DNA from: a virus
IMG/VR virus record: IMGVR_UViG_3300012944_000051
Coordinates: 1 to 27,625 of that record
Strand: one strand, 5' to 3'
Length of the DNA stretch: 27,625 nt
Below, piece by piece: positions 18,642-26,050 of the stretch (the first letter of the stretch is position 1; the number at the start of each line of letters is the position of its first letter). The position numbers and the translations under genes are program-made. Under the pieces are notes generated by a model. The model saw only the letters and a program-made list of their open reading frames with translations. It searched no databases and had not been told where the DNA came from.

Positions 18642-19123
18642 AATGGGACAGATTTGAGAGGGCGGAATCAACGGGTTTCACCCCTCTAATAGAGCTTAAG
18701 CCCGGCGCACCGCTTTGGCTTCAATACGTATGCAGTAAGGAATTCCAGATGGCTTTGACTGGACCGGACGGCGAGACGCATAGCTACATTGCGCCGCAAG
18801 ATCGCGAACGTCTAGCGAGGGCGCTTACCAAGGATGGGCAGCTTGTCGGCGAGCCGCTTCCTGATCGTGGACATTGGGTTGGACCACGATCATCGACTGG
18901 ACGCGATGGACAGCCAGCGATGTCTGCCGCCGAGGATTGGGCGCATAGGAATGGCCTGCCGCTTGATCCGCCGGAGTCGACGCTTCCGTTGCGCGAGAAA
19001 CCCACATTATCTGCCAATGTCGCTATCAGGCACATCAAGAATCTTCTGGAGGAGCAGCCAATGAACGGCTCTCAACGGCGCCATCTTTGCACGACTCTCC
19101 TCATGTTGGAAAAGTGGCTGTGA
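18638..19123 (+). CDS. Hypothetical protein (161 aa)
   Basis: The GTG start at 18638 overlaps the previous stop (GTGA). The product begins MKWDRFERAESTGFTPLIEL, has beta-like stretches (LWLQYVCSKEFQMALTGPDG), a Pro/Gly-rich middle, and a helical C-terminus (HIKNLLEEQPMNGSQRRHLC ... LMLEKWL). No domain recognised. Located among minor head-region genes. Confidence 0.6.
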   Translation: MKWDRFERAESTGFTPLIELKPGAPLWLQYVCSKEFQMALTGPDGETHSYIAPQDRERLARALTKDGQLVGEPLPDRGHWVGPRSSTGRDGQPAMSAAEDWAHRNGLPLDPPESTLPLREKPTLSANVAIRHIKNLLEEQPMNGSQRRHLCTTLLMLEKWL

Positions 19124-19284
19124 CCGACCTCGCTCCCGACGACGACGACGCTCTTGCGGAAGACATGGAGCGGTTGCGTAACCTCGTAATGGCCAGGTTA
19201 GCGACCGGTGAGTTCGCCCCCCTGACGGAAGACGAAATCATGCTGTTCTGTTTGGGCGACCCATATGTCCGAACGTATCACTGA
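19120..19284 (+). CDS. Small acidic protein (54 aa)
   Basis: GTG 19120 overlaps the previous stop (GTGA) and follows GGAAAAG. The product MTDLAPDDDDALAEDMERLR continues NLVMARLATGEFAPLTEDEI and ends GDPYVRTYH. It is very acidic and helical, and overlaps the next gene by 20 bp. Unknown function. Confidence 0.6.
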   Translation: MTDLAPDDDDALAEDMERLRNLVMARLATGEFAPLTEDEIMLFCLGDPYVRTYH

Positions 19285-19777
19285 CGACGACGACACCAAA
19301 GGCATCGAACTAGACGCCCACGGCGATCCGCTGCCGCAAGGCACGCGGATGATCGAATATGAGTCGTATGAGCGGGTGATCGAGGGCCTTAAGATCGCGT
19401 CCGATGCCTGCATGCACTTGTCAAAGCGTGAGATCACGCCCGAGGCCACCAACAGCCGCATACATCTCGCGCTGCTGCTCGATCAGTGCAGGCGTATATG
19501 CGTCCAGCATGCAGGGATCGATGACGTAATCCGCGTCCGCCCAACCGAAGAAGCTCGAGGTGAACCGCTGCGGTGGCGCGAGGCACGCGATCGGCTGCTG
19601 GAAGGACTAAGGCAAGCTTCCGGTGGAGCACGCCAGCTTGCGACATGCTTCCGTATCGATCTCATGTGGTCGAATACCGCGCGGCAGCTTGAATCTCTTG
19701 AAGAGAGCATCCGCAATCCCAAGCGCATGCGGCATTCCAACCCGATGCTGCTGCCGACCGGCTACGTGAGACATTAA
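19265..19777 (+). CDS. Hypothetical helical protein (170 aa)
   Basis: The ATG at 19265 has GGGCG about 6 bp upstream. The product begins MSERITDDDDTKGIELDAHG and is largely helical (YERVIEGLKIASDACMHLSK, RWREARDRLLEGLRQASGGA, TARQLESLEESIRNPKRMRH). The opening acidic run resembles that of the preceding small gene (DDDD). No family recognised; a minor structural or assembly protein is possible from position. Confidence 0.65.
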   Translation: MSERITDDDDTKGIELDAHGDPLPQGTRMIEYESYERVIEGLKIASDACMHLSKREITPEATNSRIHLALLLDQCRRICVQHAGIDDVIRVRPTEEARGEPLRWREARDRLLEGLRQASGGARQLATCFRIDLMWSNTARQLESLEESIRNPKRMRHSNPMLLPTGYVRH

Positions 19778-19796
19778 CGGCTCCATCGTCCCCGGT

Positions 19797-19811
19797 GAAT
19801 CCGTGTGATTC
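19797..19811. promoter_or_regulatory. Pair of GANTC sites 10 bp apart in intergenic gap
   Basis: GAATC (19797-19801) and GATTC (19807-19811) form a 5-bp inverted repeat with the sites in exact 10-bp phase, within the 86-bp gap before the gene at 19864. A longer stem CCGGTG...CACCGG surrounds them. Confidence 0.5.
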
Positions 19812-19863
19812 CTCCGCTTAGCTACCACCGGAGCGTCGCTGGCCGGCGGGCGATGGAGGCTGA

Positions 19864-20202
19864 ATGAAAGTTATCCAACAGGATGGCCTTACTTTTATCG
19901 ATGCCGAGGCAGACGCGCGGTTCCGCAAGGCGCTGCTCGATGGCGTGCCGCCGTCCCTTCGATCCAAGATGCGAGAAGCCCTTGCGGTGACGCCCGATCC
20001 GCATAGGGACTTCGCCCATTCGCAACGCTATTTCGGTGACGAACTGATGACGATAGGCCGGCGCATTCGGCCGCTCTCCATAGCTCTCGATCAAAAGTTT
20101 CCCGGCTTTTCGGAATGGATGATCCTGACGGGATATACGAACAATTACAAAATGATCAAGGTTTTCGATGCATGGGCGCAGATGAAGGTGGCGAGTGACT
20201 GA
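19864..20202 (+). CDS. Hypothetical protein (112 aa)
   Basis: ATG 19864 is preceded by a good GGAGG. The product begins MKVIQQDGLTFIDAEADARF, has HSQRYFGDELMTIGRRIRPL and ends FDAWAQMKVASD. The mixed composition looks like a folded soluble protein. It overlaps the next gene by 8 bp. No family recognised. Confidence 0.65.
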   Translation: MKVIQQDGLTFIDAEADARFRKALLDGVPPSLRSKMREALAVTPDPHRDFAHSQRYFGDELMTIGRRIRPLSIALDQKFPGFSEWMILTGYTNNYKMIKVFDAWAQMKVASD

Positions 20203-20407
20203 AGAAAGATGCGATGGTTGCAGATATTTCAGGTTGTCATTCGATACTGCGACGAATGGGGAATGTCGACGGTACGCTCCGAAACCGCGTATCTATGCAG
20301 AACTACACCACAATTATCTTGATCGAGAGCATGAGGCGAAAGAAACATGGATATTATGGCCGCGTATCGACTTTGAGGAGTGGTGCGGGGAATGGGCGCC
20401 GAAATGA
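20195..20407 (+). CDS. Small Cys-rich, zinc-binding-like protein (70 aa)
   Basis: The GTG start at 20195 overlaps the previous gene by 8 bp; GAAGGTGG lies upstream. RCDGCRYFRL (5-14) and GECRRYAPKPR (22-32), with EEWCGEWAPK at the end, give the C-x2-C...C...C pattern common in small phage proteins of the C-x-x-C-R-[FY]-[WF] type, probably zinc-bound. Coupled by ATGA to the Bbp19-like gene. Confidence 0.7.
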   Translation: MTEERCDGCRYFRLSFDTATNGECRRYAPKPRIYAELHHNYLDREHEAKETWILWPRIDFEEWCGEWAPK

Positions 20408-20868
20408 CTGACGGTCTTTCCGAGCAATACGATGCCTCCGATCCGCGCGCCGAGAATAACGCGCATCGCGATCAGGTCCGCAAGCAGCGCGAGGATGCCG
20501 ATACAGTCCGCCGCCTCTTGAACCATAAAAATGGCCGCGCTTGGTTTCATCGCCAGCTTACGAAGTGCCACATTTACGATACGCCGTTTGTGTCTGGCCA
20601 ACCCGAGACCACATTTTTCCAGATGGGCCAGGAGAACATCGGCAAACAGATGATGATGGAGGCGATCTACGGTTGCCCCGAGCTTTACATGAAGATGCTT
20701 GCCGAAGCCCGCGAGGAAGAACAGCGCACTGCGAATGTGCGCGAAGAGGAAGAGAAAAAGCGGCAGGGCGAAGACGAGACGGCCGTCCGCACGCAAGGCT
20801 TCGATCTTCCGCCTCCGGTTGGCTGGCCTGGAGGGCCGGCTATGCCGCCCGGACCGATGAAACAGTAG
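20404..20868 (+). CDS. Bbp19-like phage protein
   Basis: Start ATG 20404 (ATGA overlap), 154 aa. Residues 36-100, RRLLNHKNGRAWFHRQLTKC ... HIYDTPFV ... TTFFQMGQENIGKQMMMEAI ... CPELYMKMLAEA, follow the Bbp19 pattern known from Bordetella phage BPP-1-type podoviruses. There it precedes the scaffold and capsid genes, as here. The C-terminus is charged (EEEEKKRQGEDE) then Pro-rich. The role is presumably structural or in assembly, but not established. Confidence 0.75.
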   Translation: MTDGLSEQYDASDPRAENNAHRDQVRKQREDADTVRRLLNHKNGRAWFHRQLTKCHIYDTPFVSGQPETTFFQMGQENIGKQMMMEAIYGCPELYMKMLAEAREEEQRTANVREEEEKKRQGEDETAVRTQGFDLPPPVGWPGGPAMPPGPMKQ

Positions 20869-20876
20869 GATGAAAT

Positions 20877-21809
20877 ATGACAGAGACAAACGCAGCCGCG
20901 TCTACCGATCCAGCCTCTTCCTCGACGGCTCCCGTATCTGGGTCAGGATCGACCGACGCTGGCGCGAATGCCGCCGCTGCTGCTACAGGCGCCGCCAATG
21001 GCGCCGCTGCCGCGGCAGGAGACTCGACAACCGCAGTTGATTCGACTATTGGTGAATCCGCGCCGAGCTTGTTAAGCTCAGCGCAGGGCAAGGCTCCGCC
21101 ATCCAAGGAGGGTGAAGCTGCAAAGCCCGAAACGCCGGCCCCGGCCGCAGAACCTAAGCCAGACGCCAAAGCGGCCGATTCGGCCCCCAAGGCAGAACCC
21201 GCGAAGCCGGATGATCCCGGCAAGGCAGAGGCGAAGGCAGACGCGGCGACCGACCCGGCAAAGGACGCCACGGCCATTGCGCCCCCGGCTCCGGTGAGCC
21301 TCGAAGACTTCAAGCTACCCGAAGGCGTGAAACTCGCGGGTGAATCTGCGAAAACTTTCCTGGAGTTGCTCAATAAGAGCGATCTTTCCAAGAAAGACCT
21401 CGGCCAAGGAACGCTTGATCTCTATCTGTCAGAGATGACTCGTGCGGCTCAAGAACAGGACAAATATCAGCGAAAAGTATGGGATAACCTGATCACAGGT
21501 TGGAAATCAGACCTGCGTAAAGACCCTGAACTCGGCGGCAATCGCCTTGATACATCGCTTTCGATGGCTAAGGCTGTTGTTGAAGAATTTCTCGATCCGG
21601 AAGCGGCTGCGAGGCTTTTTCAACATACCGACGATAACGGTAATGGAATGGGGAATTTCCCTGATTTCATCAGGTTGCTCCATAATATCGGCAGGAAGAT
21701 GAATGTTTTCGAAGATGGCATCATTCGGTCGAATCCAAGTGCGAAGCCCACGGGCAAGACCCCTGGCAATCGCGGCTGGTACGACAATAGCCTGAACGCC
21801 CGGACTTAA
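20877..21809 (+). CDS. Probable head scaffolding protein
   Basis: The 310-aa product sits immediately before the major capsid gene. Residues 1-140 are low-complexity Ala/Ser/Pro/Lys/Asp (PATDPAKDATAI type), without hydrophobic segments. Residues about 145-290 are helical and charged: FKLPEGVKLAGESAKTFLEL, KYQRKVWDNLITGWKSDLRK, AARLFQHTDDNGNGMGNFPD. A long disordered N-terminus with a helical C-terminal part is characteristic of scaffolds. The FKLPEGV...F..L...LGLS-like core is familiar from podoviral scaffold/peptidase-like proteins. Confidence 0.75.
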   Translation: MTETNAAASTDPASSSTAPVSGSGSTDAGANAAAAATGAANGAAAAAGDSTTAVDSTIGESAPSLLSSAQGKAPPSKEGEAAKPETPAPAAEPKPDAKAADSAPKAEPAKPDDPGKAEAKADAATDPAKDATAIAPPAPVSLEDFKLPEGVKLAGESAKTFLELLNKSDLSKKDLGQGTLDLYLSEMTRAAQEQDKYQRKVWDNLITGWKSDLRKDPELGGNRLDTSLSMAKAVVEEFLDPEAAARLFQHTDDNGNGMGNFPDFIRLLHNIGRKMNVFEDGIIRSNPSAKPTGKTPGNRGWYDNSLNART

Positions 21810-21811
21810 AT

Positions 21812-21853
21812 CCCTGCGCAGCGACGCGGGCTTAGTGGTGGCTCCGATCGGAG
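21812..21853 (+). promoter_or_regulatory. Repeated structured leader, copy 1, before major capsid gene
   Basis: Hairpin 1: CCTGCG (21813-21818) pairs with CGCGGG (21825-21830) around loop CAGCGA. Linker CTTAGTGGTGG follows. Hairpin 2: CTCC (21842-21845), loop GATC, GGAG (21850-21853), whose 3' arm is the capsid gene's Shine-Dalgarno sequence. 21812-21842 matches 24717-24747 at 28 of 31 positions. Confidence 0.65.
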
Positions 21854-21859
21854 TCACAG

Positions 21860-22897
21860 ATGGCTTTTCTTACCCTCGCCGATATTGGGCGTCACTTCGA
21901 CCCCAGCGGCAAGATCGCCGATATGGCAGAGCTACTGTCTCAATGCAACGAGATGGTGGACGACATGCCCATGGTGGAGGCGAATGGGCTCACCTCTCAC
22001 GTTACGACGGTCCGGACATCGCTCCCCAAGGGCAGCTATATCCGTTACTACCAGGGAACGGCTTATTCCAAGTCGAACCGCGCGCAACTCGAATTCGGCA
22101 TGTCGCTCTTGCGGGATTACTCGCAGATCGACAAAGAGATGTGCAAGCTCGGTGGCCAAGAGTCCGTCCTTCGCGAGAAGGAAGACGTGGCCCACATGGA
22201 GGGCCTGTCTCAGCAGCAGTCAACCACGCTGCCTTATGGCAATAGCTGGACATCGCCAGAGCAGTTCACGGGCTTCAGTCCTTATTTCAACACGGTATCT
22301 CTCGCCACTGCCCAGAACGCTGTCAACGTATTCGATTGCGGCGGCCTCGGTTCGTCCAATGCATCCATTTGGCTGATCGGCTGGGGCGAATCGACCGCCT
22401 ACGGCATCTATCCGAAAGGATCGAAGGGGGGCCTCACTTTCGAGGACAAGGGCGATGTGGTGCCCGGTTTCGATGCGAACCAGCTTCGCTTCGAGGCTTA
22501 CACGAGCATGTTCCAATGGCAATTGGGGCTCGTGGTCGAAGACTGGCGCTATATCGTGCGCCTCTGCAACATCGACACCACGACCGCGGGCCTGCTTGGT
22601 CCGACGCCGCCTGACCTCTTTGCGATCCTGGCACGCGCCATCGTTCGGCTGCCGACCGCCGGCCGCACCGTATCGGGCATCACCAAGACCGATGCACCGG
22701 ACAAGATGTCTCCGGCCATTCGTCTCAAGCTCTACTGCGACCGCACCGTGCGGGCTGCCATGGACGTGCAGGCGATCCGCGACAAAAACGTGCTACTGAG
22801 CCCGACCGACTATGCCGGTCGTCCCATCGTCAACTGGCGCAACGTGCCGATCGGTGTGCAGGACTCGCTCCTGAATACCGAAGCCCGCGTCGTTTAA
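21860..22897 (+). CDS. Major capsid protein (BPP-1-type)
   Basis: The 345-aa product begins MAFLTLADIGRHFDPSGKIA, then DMAELLSQCNEMVDDMPMVE, the characteristic N-terminal N/Q-x-x-x-x-D-x-x-x-x-E region of this podoviral capsid family. EANGLTSHVTTVRTSLPKGS and the C-terminal GRPIVNWRNVPIGVQDSLLN fit too. It should adopt the HK97 fold. It follows the scaffold gene and a structured leader that holds its ribosome-binding site GGAG. Confidence 0.88.
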   Translation: MAFLTLADIGRHFDPSGKIADMAELLSQCNEMVDDMPMVEANGLTSHVTTVRTSLPKGSYIRYYQGTAYSKSNRAQLEFGMSLLRDYSQIDKEMCKLGGQESVLREKEDVAHMEGLSQQQSTTLPYGNSWTSPEQFTGFSPYFNTVSLATAQNAVNVFDCGGLGSSNASIWLIGWGESTAYGIYPKGSKGGLTFEDKGDVVPGFDANQLRFEAYTSMFQWQLGLVVEDWRYIVRLCNIDTTTAGLLGPTPPDLFAILARAIVRLPTAGRTVSGITKTDAPDKMSPAIRLKLYCDRTVRAAMDVQAIRDKNVLLSPTDYAGRPIVNWRNVPIGVQDSLLNTEARVV

Positions 22898-22911
22898 GGG
22901 AGGACGGCAAC

Positions 22912-23460
22912 ATGCCCCTTCAAGACCAGAACCTCGTACTGTCAAGCGCGCAGGCCGTTACCGTCACGACGCCGTCGACGAACACCTACGACATTCTCAA
23001 CGGTGCCGCGCTGCTCACTGCCGGTGGCACTTATACGGTCCCGCCGAATTCGATCATCGGCGTCAATCAGACCTTTTTCGGCGAGGACTTGGGCCTCGGC
23101 CGTGGCATGGGAACTCCCCAGGTCGTCGGCTATACCGGATCAGGAACTCCCGGCACCGCAACTTCGCTGCAAGTGCAGCTTCAGGGCGCTCCGGACAATG
23201 GCGGCGGCACGATCGCGGGCCTCGCGTTCGTCGTCTATATCCAGACGCGGGCGATCCTGCTGGCTTCGATCATCGCATCGCGCCGGCTGTTTGCGTTCGA
23301 CTTTCCGCGCCGTCAGGAAGGCGATGGCCTGCCGCGCTTCATCAACCTGAACTATGTCGTGGCCGGCGCCAACTTCACTGGCCTGACGATCACCTCCTAC
23401 ATCAACCTCGGCGAGACCTCGGCCCAAGCGACGCTTGGCCAGTACGCCGCGAACTATTGA
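22912..23460 (+). CDS. Bbp16-like capsid cement protein
   Basis: ATG 22912 follows GGGAGG. The 182-aa product, MPLQDQNLVLSSAQAVTVTT and onward, has beta-rich segments and the family-typical stretch SYINLGETSAQATLGQYAAN-Y at its end and INLNYVVAGANFT before it. Bbp16 is a cement protein of BPP-1 capsids. Order after the major capsid gene is as in that phage group. Confidence 0.8.
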   Translation: MPLQDQNLVLSSAQAVTVTTPSTNTYDILNGAALLTAGGTYTVPPNSIIGVNQTFFGEDLGLGRGMGTPQVVGYTGSGTPGTATSLQVQLQGAPDNGGGTIAGLAFVVYIQTRAILLASIIASRRLFAFDFPRRQEGDGLPRFINLNYVVAGANFTGLTITSYINLGETSAQATLGQYAANY

Positions 23461-23469
23461 GGAGGCAGC

Positions 23470-23646
23470 ATGGACAAGCATCGCAGCAAGTTGCTGATCG
23501 AGGTCTCTAAAATCCTGCATCCGCTCCACCCGCATATTCACGAGCTACACGAGAAAGCTCGCGGCGAGCACGTCAAGGAGCATGGGGATGACGCCAAGAT
23601 CGCTGCGGAAGCGGTCGTGGGCCTGAAGGGAGGCACCGGGCTATGA
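23470..23646 (+). CDS. Small His-rich protein (58 aa)
   Basis: ATG 23470 with GAGGAGG upstream. The product MDKHRSKLLIEVSKILHPLH continues PHIHELHEKARGEHVKEHGD, contains ten His, and ends LKGGTGL. Possible metal binding or simply a helical structural peptide. Its stop overlaps the next start by ATGA. Not recognised. Confidence 0.7.
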   Translation: MDKHRSKLLIEVSKILHPLHPHIHELHEKARGEHVKEHGDDAKIAAEAVVGLKGGTGL

Positions 23647-24320
23647 GCGAAACCGAAGGTCAGGCTCCCGAGCCGGAAGGCAATGGCCGGCGCCGCCGCA
23701 ATACCGAGGCTGATATTCTCGTTGGCACCGAGTTCGAGCATCTGCCAGTCGTGTTTGCGATGCAGAACGATGACAGGTCGATCACCCAGGAACATGATCC
23801 CGCCTATCTCTGCCGAGCCGACTGCTTCCTTGGTTCGGGTCGTGAGGTGACGCTTTACGAGGAAAGCTCGATCGTTGTCACCCGCGCGAGTCCCAACATG
23901 CAAATGGAACCGCTCAACCGCGCCGCTGCGATCATCTATATCAAATGGTTGCAGCGTCTTCCGCAGCATCGCGCTCCGATCGATGTGGGCGATATGGCGG
24001 AAGCGGCTCAGATGCTCGCGGTCGATCCCGAAGTGCTCAAGCTCAACAAGGTTGAGTGGCAGCAGGCCGTTACCAAGCTTGCCGCCGAATTGAAGCTTCG
24101 GCGCGAGGGCTTGGACGCGAAGGAACTGCCACCGATCGGTCACAACTTCGCCCGCGGCACCCGCTCGGCAGCTCCGCCCATCCTTGGGGCGAAGATGGCC
24201 GACATGAGTCAGCGTTTCCCAGGCGAGACACGCTATGCAACCGCGGTTCCGCAGTTCTCTCCGGGGCCGGCGACAAGGCGCGCAACCGCCGCCCCCATGA
24301 ACATGCCCGGTGGGCGATAG
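23643..24320 (+). CDS. Hypothetical virion-region protein (225 aa)
   Basis: The product begins MSETEGQAPEPEGNGRRRRN, a charged disordered N-terminus. A folded middle follows (DILVGTEFEHLPVVFAMQND, RREVTL-like YEESSIVV, AAAIIYIKWLQRLPQHRAPI, VEWQQAVTKLAAELKLRREG). The C-terminus is Ala/Pro/Arg-rich and disordered. Position between cement protein and other structural genes suggests a virion or assembly role. No family recognised. Confidence 0.65.
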   Translation: MSETEGQAPEPEGNGRRRRNTEADILVGTEFEHLPVVFAMQNDDRSITQEHDPAYLCRADCFLGSGREVTLYEESSIVVTRASPNMQMEPLNRAAAIIYIKWLQRLPQHRAPIDVGDMAEAAQMLAVDPEVLKLNKVEWQQAVTKLAAELKLRREGLDAKELPPIGHNFARGTRSAAPPILGAKMADMSQRFPGETRYATAVPQFSPGPATRRATAAPMNMPGGR

Positions 24321-24329
24321 GAGTAAACC

Positions 24330-24677
24330 ATGGTCGCTTTCAATCCTGCTGGCCCGACCGGCTTTGGCCCGACCGCTGGTCCGACGAATGCGGACGGCGT
24401 TGGTTTCGTAGATACCGTCGATGGCGTGCCGACCGCCGGGCCTCTGATCGTTCCGTCGGCTGCGATTCCGCCGCCGACCTTCGGGCAGTTTATCCAAACT
24501 CCGGCAACGATTTCAGATGTGTCCGGTGTTCCCTCGCAGAACGCGATTCTTTGCGAGCTGCGGGTGATCTCTACCCTTCTGCAAATGCAGATGGGAGCAA
24601 GTGCCCCCGATCTCACGCAGTTGCGTGCCGATGCGTTGTGGGAAACCACACTCGGAAGCTCGGCGGGCATCAACTAG
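24330..24677 (+). CDS. Hypothetical virion-region protein (115 aa)
   Basis: ATG 24330 follows AGGAGT. The N-terminal half is Gly/Pro/Thr-rich (MVAFNPAGPTGFGPTAGPTN); the C-terminal half is helical (NAILCELRVISTLLQMQMGA, LTQLRADALWETTLG). Such composition resembles small tail or adaptor proteins, but no family is recognised. Confidence 0.65.
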   Translation: MVAFNPAGPTGFGPTAGPTNADGVGFVDTVDGVPTAGPLIVPSAAIPPPTFGQFIQTPATISDVSGVPSQNAILCELRVISTLLQMQMGASAPDLTQLRADALWETTLGSSAGIN

Positions 24678-24716
24678 CGTAACCCGAGTAAGCGTAACAG
24701 AGTTGTATCCGATTAA

Positions 24717-24759
24717 CCCTGCGCAGCGACGCAGTCTTCGTGGTGGCCTTCTGAAAAGG
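24717..24759 (+). promoter_or_regulatory. Repeated structured leader, copy 2
   Basis: Hairpin 1: CTGCG (24719-24723) with CGCAG (24730-24734), loop CAGCGA as in copy 1. Linker CTTCGTGGTGG follows. Hairpin 2: CCTT (24747-24750) with AAGG (24756-24759), again containing the Shine-Dalgarno sequence. The second hairpin is conserved in position but not in sequence. Confidence 0.65.
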
Positions 24760-24767
24760 AAAGTCCC

Positions 24768-25421
24768 ATGCCTCTCTTGCAGGGCGTTGTAAGCGCACCG
24801 GCCAATACGTCGAACGCCGATACCTCGAATCCCGTCGCGCTGATGGGCAAGGCCGCCGAGCTTATGGTGGCCGAGCTTCACGGCAAGTATTACACCACGT
24901 CTTATCGTGGCACTGCCTTCATCGGAAGCACCGGTGGTGCTGGCGTGGTGCCTCCGATCTATACGACCACCGGCCAGACGTTCGGCGTTTGGAATCGTGC
25001 GGGTAACACGCGAAATTGCGTGCCACAGGTGCTCGATGTAGGCATTGTTACCGCTGGTACCGTCGTCGTGTCGAGCTTCTGCCTCAGTCAATCGGCCAGT
25101 GCCGGAGCTGCGCTTGCCACCGGCGGCATCTCAGCCTTCACCTCAGGTAATCCGTTCAGCGGCAATATTGGTATCACTGGCGGCAACACCGTGAGCTTCA
25201 CGCCATCGGCCGCCACCACTCTTGCGGCGACGTTCCTGATGTCGCTAAATTACGGCTTCTTCACTACCGCCGTTACCGCCGCATCACCTGGACCTGGCCT
25301 GCACTATGATTTCGAAGGCGGCTTGATCATACCGCCGAACACTGCGGTCTGGGTTGCCAATAATGTTGCGTCGAGCTTCACCTTCGAAGAGACGCTGCGT
25401 TGGGAAGAGCCGCCGCTGTAA
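24768..25421 (+). CDS. Probable virion structural protein (217 aa)
   Basis: The product begins MPLLQGVVSAPANTSNADTS, is rich in Gly, Thr, Ser and Ala with alternating beta pattern (GTVVVSSFCLSQSASAGAAL, GNIGITGGNTVSFTPSAATT) and ends SFTFEETLRWEEPPL. The beta-rich, low-charge composition is typical of head decoration, tail or fibre-like proteins. It shares a leader structure with the major capsid gene, suggesting similarly high, timed expression. Confidence 0.65.
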   Translation: MPLLQGVVSAPANTSNADTSNPVALMGKAAELMVAELHGKYYTTSYRGTAFIGSTGGAGVVPPIYTTTGQTFGVWNRAGNTRNCVPQVLDVGIVTAGTVVVSSFCLSQSASAGAALATGGISAFTSGNPFSGNIGITGGNTVSFTPSAATTLAATFLMSLNYGFFTTAVTAASPGPGLHYDFEGGLIIPPNTAVWVANNVASSFTFEETLRWEEPPL

Positions 25422-25447
25422 GCTGCGGTATTGACCTACATTCACGG

Positions 25448-25470
25448 GCGGTCCGCGCATCGCGGGCCGC
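25448..25470 (+). terminator. GC-rich hairpin, possible weak terminator
   Basis: GCGGTCCGCG (25448-25457), loop CAT, CGCGGGCCGC (25461-25470): ten pairs including one T-G. Followed by TTCATAATT, not a full T-run, so it may be a processing or partial-termination hairpin between two structural genes. Confidence 0.45.
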
Positions 25471-25491
25471 TTCATAATTGAAGGAACGATC

Positions 25492-25794
25492 ATGGCGCTA
25501 AGCGGAATCTCTCTTGATGCTGCGACATCGACCGGTGCGGGCACCGCGCTAATGTTTGACGAGCCGAAAGACTCGCATACCGTATTCATCATAACCACCG
25601 GCTCTCCAAGTAGCTTCACGGTCGTTCTTGAGGGCACGCCTGATGGCAGGAATTGGTTTACTATCGCTACAATAATAAATACTCTTGTGACTAACATAGG
25701 ACCAAATTGGCCAATGTTAGGCGTCCGTGCAAACATGACGGACCTTTCAGGTGGAGCGTCCCCAACGATTTCCGCATGGATTTCTTCCGCGTGA
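25492..25794 (+). CDS. Small beta-rich probable structural protein (100 aa)
   Basis: ATG 25492 follows AAGGA. The product begins MALSGISLDAATSTGAGTAL; TVFIITTGSPSSFTVVLEGT and DGRNWFTIATI show a beta-sandwich-like pattern common in small phage virion proteins (E-G-T-x-D-G-x-x-W). It ends GGASPTISAWISSA. Probable virion adaptor or decoration protein, by composition. Confidence 0.65.
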   Translation: MALSGISLDAATSTGAGTALMFDEPKDSHTVFIITTGSPSSFTVVLEGTPDGRNWFTIATIINTLVTNIGPNWPMLGVRANMTDLSGGASPTISAWISSA

Positions 25795-25810
25795 TATTAA
25801 TGGAGCATTG

Positions 25811-26050
25811 ATGTCTAAATGTATTGTCATGGCAAAGGTGACGACCGCAGATCACGCGGGGCTTCTCGTATGCCATGGCACGCGCCCGGGCGATATCATC
25901 GTGCAGGCGATGGCATGGTCCAACGGTGACGACGTTACGGGCGTATTCATGCCAGTGATTCCAGGCCCGGACGTGATCGCGCAAGCCCGACCTGCCCCTG
26001 GCATCGAATGCCTAATTGTATTGCAAAGGTTTGTTCCGGATGGAAACTGA
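25811..26050 (+). CDS. Hypothetical protein (79 aa)
   Basis: ATG 25811 with GGAG 5-6 bp upstream is preferred over the upstream in-frame ATG inside the previous gene. The product begins MSKCIVMAKVTTADHAGLLV and has beta-like stretches (GDIIVQAMAWSNGDDVTGVF, ECLIVLQRFV). It overlaps the glycosyltransferase start by 11 bp. Unrecognised. Confidence 0.6.
   Translation: MSKCIVMAKVTTADHAGLLVCHGTRPGDIIVQAMAWSNGDDVTGVFMPVIPGPDVIAQARPAPGIECLIVLQRFVPDGN

Noticed and set aside
20314-21391. Antisense frames of 191 and 183 aa opposite the Bbp19-like and scaffold genes
   Set aside because: Low-complexity Ala/Ser shadow of the scaffold N-terminus and hydrophobic shadow of the Bbp19-like gene; no promoters or ribosome-binding sites seen.
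23538-24497. 319-aa antisense frame over the late structural genes
   Set aside because: It runs against three forward genes with good ribosome-binding sites and coupling, and its translation is His/Arg-rich shadow sequence.
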